Shown one piece after another: positions 8,175 through 17,393 of a stretch of 64,000 nucleotides of DNA. The stretch lies in contig NZ_LT670819.1 of the NCBI RefSeq assembly GCF_900129855.1, forward strand, positions 1,054,001 to 1,118,000, in the 5' to 3' direction. The notes below the pieces were generated by a model. That model was not told where the DNA came from. It searched no databases and saw nothing but the letters and a program-made list of their open reading frames with translations. The DNA is from Streptomyces sp. 3214.6 (lineage in GTDB: Bacteria > Actinomycetota > Actinomycetes > Streptomycetales > Streptomycetaceae). Both the position numbers and the translations under genes were made by a program. How positions within the stretch are numbered: the first letter of the stretch is position 1; the number at the start of each line of letters is the position of its first letter.

Positions 8175-9806
8175 TCAGGCCGTTCCGTCCGAGAGGTCTA
8201 CCGGCTGGGCCGACGGAGGTGCGTCCGTGCCGGTGACCGCGAGGGAACCGGGGGTGGCGGTGGCGACGTCGGTCAGCCAGCGCTGGCCGGTGGAGTGGTC
8301 GCGGACCTTCACGACGACGTCGGCGCCCGGCTCCGCACCGGCCGTCGCGAGGGCGAGCGCGTCGTCCCAGCGGGGCAGCAACTCGCCCTGCACGGTGAGG
8401 TCGTAGCGGACGTCGTCGCGCCGGGAGTTCTCGGCGTCCGCGCACGCGCCGAGGATGACCACGCCGGCGTCCGCGTGGGAGTCCACACACAGCTCCGGGT
8501 GGGCCACGCTGCGCAGCTGCCCGTCGTCGCTGTAGGACCACTGCTGTGTGCCGTCGGACGAGCAGTCCGCGAGCTCGACGGCGGCGCCCGCCACGGCCTC
8601 GCCCCGGACGTCCAGGCACAGGTCGGACGCGGCGTTGCGCAGCCTCGTCTGCCGTGGTGCGCTGGGCAGTTGAGCGGTGCCCGGGGCCGTGGGCGAGGTG
8701 GTGGCCTGCGAGTCGGTGCCGGGGGCGCTGCCGCTGGTGGAGGCGGCCGGGTCGGCGCCGCCGCTGTCCGACCACATGCCGGCCGCGAGCAGGGTGGTCA
8801 GCAGGCCGGCCGAGGCCAGTCCGACGCCGGTGAACAGCGCGCGCGGCGACCGCGCCGCCCCGGACTCCCGGCGGCGGGGCGAGGGGATGCGCGAGAGCAG
8901 GTTGCCGCGTCGGCCGCGGGTGCCGCCGCCGCGGTGCCGGGCGGAGCCCTTGAGGCGCACGGTCTGCTGCTTGCTGCGGCCGGGCCGGGTGTCGTGGTAG
9001 CGGCGGGCGCCCCAGCCGAGCACCGCCTCGGCGAGCAGCACCCCGAGGCCGTTCTCGAAGTGGCCGAGCTGTTCGGCGGCGGAACGGCAGTACCGGCAGG
9101 CGTCGAGGTGCTGGCGCACATCGGGCAGCAGGTCGCCGCCGCGGCGGATGGGGCCGTCGAGGAGCCGGTTGTAGAACCGGCAGTCCTTGTTCGGCGCGAG
9201 TTCCCGGTGGGCGCGGACGACGCCCTCGCGAAGCTTGTCCCGGGCCTGTTCCAGGGCGGCGGACACGGTGTCGGTGTCCATGCCGAGCAACCCGGCGGCG
9301 ACGGTGATCTGCTCGGCCTCGACCTCCACGTGCCACAGGACGCAGCGGGCGACCGCGGGCAGGCCCTGGAACGAGCGTTCCGCCAGCACCCGGTTCTCCG
9401 GCGTCATGGACTTCGCGCTCCGCATGCCCCGGGCCCCGGCCGGCTTGCGCAGCACCGGCAGGACGCCGGACAGCCCCTCGTCGGCGGACCACAGCCGGGC
9501 CATGTCCCGCACGGTCACCAGCAGTCGGGGACGCAGCGCGGTGCCCGGCTCGCCCAGTTTGAGCCGGTCGAAGACCTGATGGAAGGCGGCCGCGGTGATC
9601 ATGGACGCGACGCTCCCGGAGGAGGCGAGGCAGATGACCGCGTACTCGTGCACCGGTCGCCAGTGCCGGGCGATCAGCAGAGCGGTGGACTGGGCGACCT
9701 CGCTGTCCGCGCCGCCGCGTATCCCGGCGGCGAGGGACTCGTCGGATTCTCCTGGGCCCCCACCCGGCGGAGGGTAGGGCGGAAGAGGAGGCTGAGCGGT
9801 GGGCAC
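8175..9806 (-). CDS. Sigma-70-like / anti-sigma-Cys / transmembrane / ricin-type lectin fusion protein (copy 1)
   Basis: 543 residues in an unusual arrangement. A helical region at residues about 40-205 resembles sigma-70 regions 2 and 4 (RPRLLVTVRDMARLW, FQGLPAVARCVLWHVEVE, VSAALEQARDKLREG). An HLDACRYC motif at 234-240 matches the H-x3-C-x2-C core of zinc-binding anti-sigma domains. A basic linker, one membrane helix (about 324-344) and an extracellular beta-trefoil ricin-B-like domain follow (about 385-520, with SDLCLDVRG, QQWSYSDDGQLRS and ELCVDSHAD). Sigma-like and anti-sigma parts should face the cytoplasm and the lectin the outside, which suggests a one-piece sensor of wall or extracellular glycans. 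It starts at GTG 9806 with AAAGGA upstream. A paralogue lies at 21.1-23.2 kb. Signalling function is inferred. Confidence 0.8.
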   Translation of the reverse strand: MPTAQPPLPPYPPPGGGPGESDESLAAGIRGGADSEVAQSTALLIARHWRPVHEYAVICLASSGSVASMITAAAFHQVFDRLKLGEPGTALRPRLLVTVRDMARLWSADEGLSGVLPVLRKPAGARGMRSAKSMTPENRVLAERSFQGLPAVARCVLWHVEVEAEQITVAAGLLGMDTDTVSAALEQARDKLREGVVRAHRELAPNKDCRFYNRLLDGPIRRGGDLLPDVRQHLDACRYCRSAAEQLGHFENGLGVLLAEAVLGWGARRYHDTRPGRSKQQTVRLKGSARHRGGGTRGRRGNLLSRIPSPRRRESGAARSPRALFTGVGLASAGLLTTLLAAGMWSDSGGADPAASTSGSAPGTDSQATTSPTAPGTAQLPSAPRQTRLRNAASDLCLDVRGEAVAGAAVELADCSSDGTQQWSYSDDGQLRSVAHPELCVDSHADAGVVILGACADAENSRRDDVRYDLTVQGELLPRWDDALALATAGAEPGADVVVKVRDHSTGQRWLTDVATATPGSLAVTGTDAPPSAQPVDLSDGTA

Positions 9807-9845
9807 TGAGCGAATTCCTTTGGTACGTACCTGTTCGGTGCGGCA

Positions 9846-9865
9846 GGAGGCGCGAATTCGCCTCC
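9846..9865. promoter_or_regulatory. Inverted repeat upstream of lectin-fusion gene copy 1
   Basis: GGAGGCG-CGAATT-CGCCTCC forms a perfect palindrome with 7-bp outer arms, 40 bases upstream of the start codon on the minus strand. A second palindrome, GGTACGTACC, is at 9822-9831. They could be operator sites; no regulator is known. Confidence 0.4.
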
Positions 9866-9937
9866 GCCGACGAACGCAGGGGACCCGGCCATGACCCCCC
9901 GCACGGGTAGTTCACCTTTGCACAACTAAGTCGCGCA

Positions 9938-9970
9938 CAACAAGGCGGTAGCTGAAGCTGCCCTTTGTTG
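9938..9970. other. Strong 33-nt hairpin in an A/T-richer intergenic stretch
   Basis: CAACAAGG through TTTGTTG fold into a 15-pair stem with one bulged base and a 2-base GA turn around AGCT/AGCT. It lies 214 bases downstream of the toxin stop and 130 bases upstream of the lectin-fusion start, both on the minus strand. It may be a terminator for the toxin operon or a leader element for the next gene. Confidence 0.5.
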
Positions 9971-10183
9971 AAAGGATGTCGATAAGCAATGCCATGCGCC
10001 CCGTGTGAAACACGCACACGCAGCAGAGCGACGCGCACGCTCCCGGCCCATCGGGACGCGTAGTTGGCTGAAACCCGGCCACTCCTCGGAAGGCCCCGCG
10101 CAGGACGGCGGCACTCCTGCGCGAAACGGCCGCCGGCCCTGCTCCTCCCGCCCTCGGCCGGCGGCCCACCGCTCCGTGAGCGG

Positions 10184-10561
10184 CTATATCTGCCAGGAGC
10201 GCAGCCGGTCCGCCGCGCCGTAGACGTCGGTCTTGCCGTCGATCAGATCCCGGGCGAGGTCGACGAGAGCGCCGTAGGGCGGATCGATGCCGACCCCGCT
10301 GGTGAACATGTACGCCACCGCCGTCGCGCAGGCGAAACGGGCGTTGGCCGAGGGCAGGGGCTTGAGCAGGGCGAGCGTGTGCAGCAGCGCGGCGGCCCGC
10401 CAGGCGGGGTCGGAGTCCACGCCGAGCTTGGGCGGATCGACCCGGTGCCGGGCGACGGCGGCGACGAGCGCCGAGAAGTCGTTGATGGTGGGCTGCTCGG
10501 GCAGGACCTCTTCGTGGCGCTGAAGCAGCCAGGGCACGTCGATGTGGATGACGGCTGTCAT
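10184..10561 (-). CDS. Fic/Doc-family toxin component, degenerate Fic motif
   Basis: A 125-residue protein with the size and helical layout of Doc toxins. Where Doc has the HxFxDANKR motif, this protein has LLKPLPSANARFACATAVAYMF. The AN-R core and the following helix are kept, but the catalytic His and the Asp are absent. Doc phosphorylates EF-Tu, so this copy may be inactive as a kinase or use other chemistry. It follows the antitoxin gene by 3 bases, the usual toxin-antitoxin order. Similar degenerate Doc-like proteins paired with RHH-type partners are common in Streptomyces. The family call rests on size, partner and residual motif. Confidence 0.75.
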   Translation of the reverse strand: MTAVIHIDVPWLLQRHEEVLPEQPTINDFSALVAAVARHRVDPPKLGVDSDPAWRAAALLHTLALLKPLPSANARFACATAVAYMFTSGVGIDPPYGALVDLARDLIDGKTDVYGAADRLRSWQI

Positions 10562-10564
10562 CGG

Positions 10565-10810
10565 TCAGGCGACCCGCCCCTCGCCCCTGGCGGAGCGTTC
10601 GTCATCGGGGAAGGCGGCCGCGAACTCGTCGGCATGGGACGCGAAGAACGTACGGAACGCCTCCGCGCCCTCCTGGAGCGCCCGGTGCCGGGCGATGTCG
10701 GCCGCGGCGGCCTCCCGTACGAGTGCCTTCATCGACGTGCCGCGTTCCTTGGCGATCTGTCGCAGGTCCTCCAGCTCGCGATCGCTGAATTCCACATTGA
10801 GGGCTGGCAT
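10565..10810 (-). CDS. Ribbon-helix-helix antitoxin
   Basis: 81 residues, beginning MPALNVEFSDRELEDLRQIA. This is a ribbon-helix-helix DNA-binding start: a short strand followed by two helices ending TSMKALVREAA. An acidic C-terminal tail would bind the toxin. It lies 3 bases upstream of the Doc-like gene in the same direction and presumably represses the pair. ATG 10810 is chosen because the fold begins there. GTG 10819 in the same frame is possible and could be nearly leaderless behind the promoter at 10833-10860. Confidence 0.78.
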   Translation of the reverse strand: MPALNVEFSDRELEDLRQIAKERGTSMKALVREAAAADIARHRALQEGAEAFRTFFASHADEFAAAFPDDERSARGEGRVA

Positions 10811-10832
10811 GCCCTTCACGGTACCGCGCGGG

Positions 10833-10860
10833 TACTTACTCGTAAATATCCCCAGGTCAA
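10833..10860 (-). promoter_or_regulatory. Promoter of the toxin-antitoxin pair
   Basis: On the minus strand, TTGACC (10855-10860) and TAAGTA (10833-10838) form -35 and -10 boxes with a 16-bp spacer, ending about 22 bases before the antitoxin ATG. Confidence 0.5.
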
Positions 10861-10921
10861 ACTAATGACCACGCGGTACCGGAGGGTGTCCGACCCTGCA
10901 CGATCCTGACCGGATTCGCGC

Positions 10922-13162
10922 CTATCCCTGATCCGCCACGAAGGACGCCATACGGGCCAGCGCCGCGTTCCAGTTGATCGCGGTCTCGTTCGTCGACCAG
11001 GACTGGATGTCGTCGATGTAGCAGAACTGGCCCACGCACCCCTGGAGCTTGCTCTGCGCGTAGGGGTCCTGAATGCTCGAGTTCGGGCCGCCCGCGAGGG
11101 TCCCCGCCGGGGGTTGCGGAAGGCTCGGGTCGAGCTGGTGGGCGTACCAACGGCTGTGCTGGTGATGGGAGTTGACCTCCCCGTAGCCGGTCACGTACGA
11201 CAGGTTCAGCGCGTTGCGGCCGAGGATGTAGTCCATGCTCTGGACCGCCGCGTCACGGTACTTCGAGGCGCCTGTGATGTCGTAGGCGGTGGCGATGACC
11301 ACGGCGTTGTTGAGGACCTGATGGCTGGAGCCCCAGTCGTAGCGGTTGCCGTCGGGCGCGTAGGGCATACCGTACGGCTGTGACGCGAGCGTGGCGAGGT
11401 AGGTGTCGGCGCCCCGCACCACCGAGCGGCGCACCTTGTCGCGGCCGGGGAGCTTGTTCGGGACGGTCGCCAGGTCGAGGCGCCCGGCGGCGGCGGTGCG
11501 GGACCAGTCGAAGCCATAGGGGACGAAGAGGTCGGCGGTGTGCACCGGGGAGGTGAGCACTTGGTCGGCGAACCGCTTCTCCCCCGTGGTGAGATACAGC
11601 TCGGCGGCCGCCCAGTAGAACTCGTCGGTCGCGTTGTCGTCGTTGTAGGCGCCGCCGCCGGTGCCGTCATTGGGGTCGGCGTAGACATTCGGATGGGCGA
11701 GGGCCGCCGCGAAGGCCTTGCGCGCGGCCGTCAGCGCCTTCGCCGCGAATGCCTTGTCGTAGGGCCGGTACAGACGGGCCGCCTGGGCGGCCGTCGCGGC
11801 CAGGTTGAGGGTCGCCGTGGTGGTCGGCGGGTGCAGTTCGCGCTGCTGCGGGTCGTCGCTCGGCAGCAGCGGCAGGCCCGTCCACTGCGCATCGTGCACC
11901 TTGTGGTGGGCCATGCCCGCGAGGGGCTGCCCGTCCGGCACCTGCATCCTCAGCAGGAAGTCGAGCTCCCAGCGGGCCTCGTCGAGGATGTCGGGCACCT
12001 TGTTGCCGCTCTCGGGGAGGGCGAGGGTGCCGTCCCCGAGCCGGGCCGGGTGTCCGGTCCGGGCGAGGAGGGAGCGTTCATAGGTGCTCAGCACCTCCCA
12101 GGTCGCGATGCCTCCGTTGACGACGTACTTGCCGTGGTCGCCGGCGTCGTACCAGCCGCCGGTGACGTCGAGGCTGTAGTCGCACACACCCGGCTGGCAG
12201 GGGACGGCAAGGTCGCCCTTGTTGGGGGCCACGCCGACATGGCCGGCCGGCCTGCCGTAGCCGGGGCGGAGGTCGTCGCGGATCGCGATGCCGCTGCGCT
12301 GCGTGTAGTAGTACTTCACCGCGTCCAGGCCAAGCCGCTGGTAGGCGGCGCCGCCGATGTCGAAGGGGTGACTGGTCTCGCCGTCGGCGACCAGGGTGAA
12401 GCCGGCGCCGCGCTTGCGGTAGGCCCCGAAGTCGATGGAGTGGACGTGCTGCCCGGAGGACACGTCGAGGCCGCGCGGCACGCTCCAGCCGTGCGCGACC
12501 GTCGCCCCGGCGCTGTTCTTCAGCTGCCAGGGCAGCTTCGCGGTGGCGTCGGTGACCAGGGTGGCGGTCTTCGGCCCGGCGGGCAGATAGGCGACCTGGT
12601 TGACGCGCACGCGCGGCCCGGTGTCGGGCTCGTACACCTCCGGCGGCACCCCGCCCAGCAGCGACACGTCGTCCAGACAGAACCGCCAGGGCTCGGCGCT
12701 CCCGCCGACCTGGAAGGCGACCTGCCCCTGGGCGCTGTCGACCGGCGAGGTGAACGTGTAGGAGTACGAGTCCCCCGACGCGCTCAGCACCGGGGTCGCC
12801 TCGTACCAGGTGTCGTACGGGGACACGCCGAGGCCCACGATCGCCCGCACCACATGCCCCTCGGGCACCCCGGAGGCGCTGAAGGAGAACCGGTACGACG
12901 ACCCCTTCACCAGGGTGATCGCGTTCTGGCCGACGGCGGAGTCCCAGCGGTTGACGGTGCCGCCCGGCACGTCCGCGCACAGCTTGCCGTCGGTGAGGCC
13001 GGCGGTGACGTTGCTGGTCCACCATGGGTCGGCGCTCGTGTCGAAGCCGCCGTTCCTGACCTGCTCGACCTCGTCGGCGCCGGCCTGCTGCACGGGCAGC
13101 GCGGTGAGCGCCGCGCCCAGCAGGGCCGCGAGGGACAGCAGGGCGGTTCTGCGTCGTTTCAC
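10922..13162 (-). CDS. Secreted glycoside hydrolase family 9 cellulase with N-terminal CBM4/9-like domain
   Basis: 746 residues, exported: the signal peptide [20 protein letters not shown] is arginine-rich and could use Tat or Sec. A carbohydrate-binding jelly roll of CBM4/9 type follows (about 30-180, [12 protein letters not shown]). Next come an Ig-like CelD_N module (about 190-275) and the GH9 (alpha/alpha)6 barrel. Catalytic signatures are [13 protein letters not shown] (aspartates), the HHQHSRW region, and the C-terminal [13 protein letters not shown] with the proton-donor Glu. It hydrolyses beta-1,4-glucan with inversion. GTG 13162 has GAGGAG 8 bases upstream. A perfect CebR box stands about 50 bases upstream, so cellobiose or cellotriose should induce it. 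Confidence 0.93.
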   Translation of the reverse strand: MKRRRTALLSLAALLGAALTALPVQQAGADEVEQVRNGGFDTSADPWWTSNVTAGLTDGKLCADVPGGTVNRWDSAVGQNAITLVKGSSYRFSFSASGVPEGHVVRAIVGLGVSPYDTWYEATPVLSASGDSYSYTFTSPVDSAQGQVAFQVGGSAEPWRFCLDDVSLLGGVPPEVYEPDTGPRVRVNQVAYLPAGPKTATLVTDATAKLPWQLKNSAGATVAHGWSVPRGLDVSSGQHVHSIDFGAYRKRGAGFTLVADGETSHPFDIGGAAYQRLGLDAVKYYYTQRSGIAIRDDLRPGYGRPAGHVGVAPNKGDLAVPCQPGVCDYSLDVTGGWYDAGDHGKYVVNGGIATWEVLSTYERSLLARTGHPARLGDGTLALPESGNKVPDILDEARWELDFLLRMQVPDGQPLAGMAHHKVHDAQWTGLPLLPSDDPQQRELHPPTTTATLNLAATAAQAARLYRPYDKAFAAKALTAARKAFAAALAHPNVYADPNDGTGGGAYNDDNATDEFYWAAAELYLTTGEKRFADQVLTSPVHTADLFVPYGFDWSRTAAAGRLDLATVPNKLPGRDKVRRSVVRGADTYLATLASQPYGMPYAPDGNRYDWGSSHQVLNNAVVIATAYDITGASKYRDAAVQSMDYILGRNALNLSYVTGYGEVNSHHQHSRWYAHQLDPSLPQPPAGTLAGGPNSSIQDPYAQSKLQGCVGQFCYIDDIQSWSTNETAINWNAALARMASFVADQG

Positions 13163-13209
13163 GTCCAGGCTCCTCGGGGAGGTGCGGGACGCTTCCCACG
13201 AGATGCTTA

Positions 13210-13223
13210 TGGGAGCGCTCCCA
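13210..13223 (-). promoter_or_regulatory. CebR operator (cellulose-utilisation box)
   Basis: TGGGAGCGCTCCCA, a perfect 14-bp palindrome identical to the CebR consensus known from Streptomyces cellulolytic genes, located 48-61 bases upstream of the GH9 start codon. CebR (LacI family) is released by cello-oligosaccharides. Confidence 0.9.
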
Positions 13224-13374
13224 GGGAGGGGTCGGAAGACATGCTTGTTGGATTCATGACACCCCGTCAACGGTCCGGACGAGATGAGCGCGAGAAGTCC
13301 TCGGGGCCGTTGTCAGTGGTGGGTTCTAGTGTGGGTCGTCCGTGGACCGACAGGTCCACTCACAGGAGGCATCC

Positions 13375-13941
13375 ATGACGACCCTGGCCGACCGGCCCCA
13401 CACCGCCCTGCTCGTCATCGACGTCCAGAAGGGCTTGGTGGCGGGCGCGCCCCGGCGCGAGGAGGTGATCGCGAACATCGACACGCTGGTCGACGCGGCG
13501 CGCGCGCAGGATGTGCCGGTGATCTGGGTACAGCACTCCGACGACGACCTCGTGCGCGGAAGCGAGGACTGGGAGTACGTCGAGGAGTTGGTCCGCGTCG
13601 ACTCCGAGCCCCTCGTCCACAAGAACTACCAGGACTCCTTCGAGGAGACCGAGCTGGAGGCCGTGCTGGCCGCGCGCGGGGTGGGCCGGGTCGTCGTCAC
13701 GGGGGCGCAGACCGACGCGTGCATCCGCTCGACGCTGCACGGCGCCCTCGTGCGCGGGTACGACGTGACGCTGGTCGCCGACGCGCACACCACGGAGGAC
13801 CTCACCCCGTACGGCGCCCCCGCTCCGGAGCAGGTCATAGCCCACACCAACCTGTACTGGGCCTGGCAGAGCGCACCCGGCCGCAGCGCGGGCACGGTGG
13901 ACGCGGCGAAGGTGACGTTCGAGGCGGCGGACGCGGGCTGA
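13375..13941 (+). CDS. Isochorismatase-family cysteine hydrolase
   Basis: 188 residues of the isochorismatase/nicotinamidase fold. The catalytic triad is visible: Asp in LLVIDVQKG (D16), Lys in VHKNYQDSF (K83) and nucleophile Cys in TGAQTDACIRST (C116), followed by the usual HGALVRGYDVTLVADAHTT. These enzymes cleave C-N or vinyl-ether bonds of small amides such as nicotinamide or ureidoacrylate. The start ATG 13375 has AGGAGG 5 bases upstream. It is divergent from the cellulase gene and ends before a strong terminator. Substrate unknown. Confidence 0.9.
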   Translation: MTTLADRPHTALLVIDVQKGLVAGAPRREEVIANIDTLVDAARAQDVPVIWVQHSDDDLVRGSEDWEYVEELVRVDSEPLVHKNYQDSFEETELEAVLAARGVGRVVVTGAQTDACIRSTLHGALVRGYDVTLVADAHTTEDLTPYGAPAPEQVIAHTNLYWAWQSAPGRSAGTVDAAKVTFEAADAG

Positions 13942-13958
13942 GCAGGGCCGCCGGGAAG

Positions 13959-13990
13959 CGGCGCCCGGGCGCGGTGGCGCCCGGGCGCCG
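13959..13990. terminator. Perfect self-palindromic bidirectional terminator
   Basis: CGGCGCCCGGGCGC pairs with GCGCCCGGGCGCCG around a GGTG loop: 14 bp, and each arm is nearly palindromic itself. An outer AGGGCCGCC / GGCGGCCCT pair encloses it. It sits between the convergent isochorismatase and GH2 genes. Confidence 0.85.
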
Positions 13991-14021
13991 AAGGATCCGA
14001 GGCGGCCCTCCGGTCAGCCGC

Positions 14022-17000
14022 TCATGCCTCCAACCTGCTGATGCGAACCGCCCCCTGGACCGTGCCGGGTGCGCCGCTGGTCAGCTTCAGCCGCAGCCTG
14101 GAGCCGCGGACCGGGTCGAAGGTGAGCGCCGTCGGCGCGTCCGAGGCGGTGGCCCAGTCCACGGCCGCGCCGGTGACGGGCACGTACCGCTCGCCGTCCC
14201 AGACCTCGGCCTCGATCGACGCGGGCAGGCTGTGCGTGGCGTCCACGGTGAAGGACACCTCCGCCCGGTCGAAGTCCCTGGTGCGCCCGTAGTCGACCGA
14301 CACCCAGTCCTTCGGCCGGGCCCCGCTGAAGGCGGGCAGCAGGGCGGTGGCGGCCTTGGCGAAGGCGTTGGACCAGCCGGTGGCCGGGTCGCCGTCCAGC
14401 AGCGCGGCGGGCAGGGTGTCCGGTCGGCCGGAGTAACTGGCGTCCGCGTACGGGTAGGTCACGGGCTCCGGGTACTCGGGGGCGATGGCCGCGGCCGGGG
14501 TGGTCGCCGCCGAGCGGGCGTGTGTGGTGCGCACGGTGGCCGTGCCCCTGCGCAGGCCGTCCACGCGGGCGGTCACCTTCAGGGCGCCCGCCTCGTTGCC
14601 GGAGCGCACGATGGCGAGGGCCTTGCCTTGGAAGGCGGTGCGGGTGCTGGCCTGATAGCGCTCGGCGCTCTCCTGCCGCCCGTTGTCGAGTCCGGCGAGG
14701 GAACCGCCGGTCACCTGGAAGGAGATGAGATGCTCGGCGTCGGGTACGACGGTCCCCCGCGCGTCGACCACGTCGGCGGTGACGAAGACCAGGGAACGGC
14801 CGTCCGCCGGAAGGGATGTACGGTCCGCGGTGAGCCGTACGGCGTGCGGGGCGCCGGCCGTGCGCAGCACATCGGTGGCGACCGTCCTGCCGCCCCGGCG
14901 GGCCACGGCCTTCAACTCGCCCGGCGCGTAGGGCACCTTCCACGTCAGGTGCAGCTTGCCCGCGCTGTCGTTCGGGCTGGTGTAACTGCCAGGGTAGGGG
15001 CCGGTGGTGAAGGTCTTGTCGTCGCCGGGGGCCTCGGTGGTCTCCAGGTAGGTGCGGCCGTCGAGGGTCTTCTTCGTGTCGAACTTCCGTACGCCCAGGG
15101 ACGTTCCGTTGAGGTACAGCTCCACCGTGTCGACGTTGGAGTACGCCCACACCTCGACCGTGTCGCCGGCCTCGTGGTTCCAGGTCATCGGCACCAGATG
15201 GACCATGGGCTCCTCGACCCACTGGCTGCGGAAGAGGTGGTACATGTCCTTCGGGAAGCCGGCCGTGTCGACCGCACCGAAGAAGGATGCCTTCACCGGG
15301 AAGACGTTGTACGGCGTGGGCTCGCCGATGTAGTCGATGCCGGACCACAGGAACTGACCCATGAACCACTTCCGGTCGCGGTCCTTCTTGTGCCCGTACT
15401 CGCCGCTCATGGTCCAGGAGGCGAGGTTGTTGTCGTAGGAGGAGGTGGCCCGCTTGCCGGGGGTGTGGTTCTCGCCGGTGTTGAGGTGCTCGGGCTCCTG
15501 GTAGGCGCCGCGGGTCGAGGTCTCCGAGGACGACTCGGACTCGAAGAGGAACAGGTGCGGGTAGGTGGCGTGCAGGGCGTCCACGGACTTGGCGGTGTTG
15601 TAGTTCAGGCCCAGGCCGTCCAGCTTGGCGAGCATCAGGTCGGCGGCGGAGCCCTTGGCGGGCGGGTTGCGGTACTTGTCCGAGCCGATGATGAGCGGCC
15701 GGGTGTCGTCCACCGCGCGGATCGCGGCGATGATCCGGTCCGCCATGGCGAGACCGGCGGTGGAGGTGGAGTCGGTGATCTCGTTGCCTATGGACCACAG
15801 CAGGACGGCGGGCGAGTTGCGGGCCGCGAGCACCATCTCGGTGGCGTCCCGCTCGCACCACTCGTCGAAGAACCGCCCGTAGTCGTACCGGGTCTTGCCC
15901 GTCTTCCAGCAGTCGAAGGCCTCCACCAGCATCACGATGCCCAGTTCCTCGCAGACCCGGATCATCTCCGGGGAGGGCGGGTTGTGGGAGGTGCGGAAGG
16001 CGTTGACGCCCATCGACTTCATGATCGTCATCTGGCGGCGGATGGCGTCGACGCTGACCGCGGCCCCGAGGGCGCCCAGGTCGTGGTGGAGGTCCACGCC
16101 CTTGATCTTGCTGTACGTGCCGTTGAGGTGGAATCCCTCGTCGGGGTCGAAGCGGAAGGTGCGGATGCCGAACGGCGTGCGGTAGGTATCGGTGCGCTCC
16201 CCGGCGACGCGCAGTTCGGTCTCCAGGGTGTAGCGGTGCGGGGTCTTGAAGTCCCACCGCTGTGGATCGGCCACCGTGAGTTCGTGGATCCCGGTGGCCC
16301 GGTCGGCGACGGCGACCGTGGAGGACGTACGGGCGACGGTGCGGCCGTTCGGGGCGAGGATGCGTGAGACGACCTCGACGTCGGCGCCCGTACCGGACGC
16401 GTTCACCACCGAGGTCTCGACCCGGACGACGGCCCGCTCGCCGGTGACCTCGGGGGTGGTGACGTATGTGCCCCAGCGGGCGACGTGCACCGGCTCGGTG
16501 ACGACCAGGCGGGCCTCGCGGTAGATGCCGCTGCCGGAGTACCAGCGGCTGCTCGGCAGCCGGTTCTGCACCTTCACCGCGAGCACGTTCTCGGTGACGC
16601 CGTCGGTGTGCAGCAGGCCGGTCAGGTCGAAGGCGAAGCCGGTGTAGCCGTAGGGGTGGTGGCCGACCTCGGCGCCGTTGCAGTAGACGGAGGAGTCCAT
16701 GTAGACGCCGTCGAACTCGACCGAGATCCGCTTGCCGGCCTGGGCGGCCGGCAGGGTGAAGGCGAGGCGGTACCAGCCCAGGCCGCCGGGGAAGAAGCCG
16801 GTGCCGCTGGTCGTGCCGTTCTGCGTGGTCGGGGTCTGCTCGATGCTCCAGTCGTGCGGCACCGCGACCTCGCGCCAGGCCGAGTCGTCGTAGCCGGGGG
16901 CGGCGGCGTCCGCGTACTGTCCGGTGGGGTCGGTGATACCGCCCGGGTTGACCAGCGCGAAGCGCCAGCCGTCGCGCAGCGCGACCGCGCGGCGGCCGGA

Positions 17001-17105
17001 GGCGCGCGCGGCGGCCTCGGCGGCCTGCGCCGGTGGGCCGAGGAGCGCTCCGGCGGCCGGTGCGGCCGTGGAGGCGAGAAGGACCGATCTGCGAGTGACC
17101 GTCAT
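14022..17105 (-). CDS. Tat-exported glycoside hydrolase family 2 (beta-galactosidase-like)
   Basis: 1027 residues. The twin-arginine signal TRRSVLLAS is at residues 4-12 and cleavage probably follows AQA (about residue 28). The sugar-binding jelly roll (about 40-205), Ig-like domain (205-318) and TIM barrel (from about 325) follow in GH2 order. The acid/base is E442 in LLWSIGNEITD and the likely nucleophile is E524 in FESESSSETSTRG. Ig-like modules and a C-terminal galactose-binding-like domain (about 880-1025) finish the protein. GH2 enzymes remove terminal beta-galactose, glucuronate or mannose with retention; which one is not evident. GGGAG precedes ATG 17105. No transport genes flank it, unlike sugar-utilisation operons. 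Confidence 0.9.
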   Translation of the reverse strand: MTVTRRSVLLASTAAPAAGALLGPPAQAAEAAARASGRRAVALRDGWRFALVNPGGITDPTGQYADAAAPGYDDSAWREVAVPHDWSIEQTPTTQNGTTSGTGFFPGGLGWYRLAFTLPAAQAGKRISVEFDGVYMDSSVYCNGAEVGHHPYGYTGFAFDLTGLLHTDGVTENVLAVKVQNRLPSSRWYSGSGIYREARLVVTEPVHVARWGTYVTTPEVTGERAVVRVETSVVNASGTGADVEVVSRILAPNGRTVARTSSTVAVADRATGIHELTVADPQRWDFKTPHRYTLETELRVAGERTDTYRTPFGIRTFRFDPDEGFHLNGTYSKIKGVDLHHDLGALGAAVSVDAIRRQMTIMKSMGVNAFRTSHNPPSPEMIRVCEELGIVMLVEAFDCWKTGKTRYDYGRFFDEWCERDATEMVLAARNSPAVLLWSIGNEITDSTSTAGLAMADRIIAAIRAVDDTRPLIIGSDKYRNPPAKGSAADLMLAKLDGLGLNYNTAKSVDALHATYPHLFLFESESSSETSTRGAYQEPEHLNTGENHTPGKRATSSYDNNLASWTMSGEYGHKKDRDRKWFMGQFLWSGIDYIGEPTPYNVFPVKASFFGAVDTAGFPKDMYHLFRSQWVEEPMVHLVPMTWNHEAGDTVEVWAYSNVDTVELYLNGTSLGVRKFDTKKTLDGRTYLETTEAPGDDKTFTTGPYPGSYTSPNDSAGKLHLTWKVPYAPGELKAVARRGGRTVATDVLRTAGAPHAVRLTADRTSLPADGRSLVFVTADVVDARGTVVPDAEHLISFQVTGGSLAGLDNGRQESAERYQASTRTAFQGKALAIVRSGNEAGALKVTARVDGLRRGTATVRTTHARSAATTPAAAIAPEYPEPVTYPYADASYSGRPDTLPAALLDGDPATGWSNAFAKAATALLPAFSGARPKDWVSVDYGRTRDFDRAEVSFTVDATHSLPASIEAEVWDGERYVPVTGAAVDWATASDAPTALTFDPVRGSRLRLKLTSGAPGTVQGAVRISRLEA

Positions 17106-17164
17106 GGCCGGCTCTCCCTCATCAGGAACCAGAAGTACTCACAACTGATCGTTAGCAAACAGAA

Positions 17165-17194
17165 TCTGACGACGGGCCACTCATGCCCGTCAAG
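17165..17194 (-). promoter_or_regulatory. Candidate promoter of the GH2 gene
   Basis: On the minus strand TTGACG (17189-17194) and TCAGAT (17165-17170) are spaced by 18 bp, about 60 bases before the start. I found no perfect palindromic operator next to it. Confidence 0.4.
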
Positions 17195-17393
17195 GGGTCC
17201 GGAGGTGTCCTCCCGCCCCCATGCGTCCCCGGGCTCCCAGCCATGACATAGGCCGGTTTTACCCCTTGACCTCGGCGGGACAACGCTGTCTCTTCGGGCC
17301 GTGGGGGTTCCCGTCCGTGCGCGCGGCGGACGCACTAGGCTGGACGGAAGTGTCCTGTCCGTTCACTGTGAGTGTCCGCGATGGAGTGGCGAG

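Noticed and set aside
9901..9975. tRNA or attachment site in the A/T-richer gap
   Set aside because: No cloverleaf arms or T-loop GTTCRA pattern; only the single hairpin is convincing, and no integrase or direct repeat is nearby.
13284..16367. Long plus-strand open frame of about 1027 codons antisense to the GH2 gene
   Set aside because: Its translation is Gly/Arg/Val-rich with no family resemblance, and it is the usual high-GC shadow of a real gene on the other strand with clear GH2 motifs.
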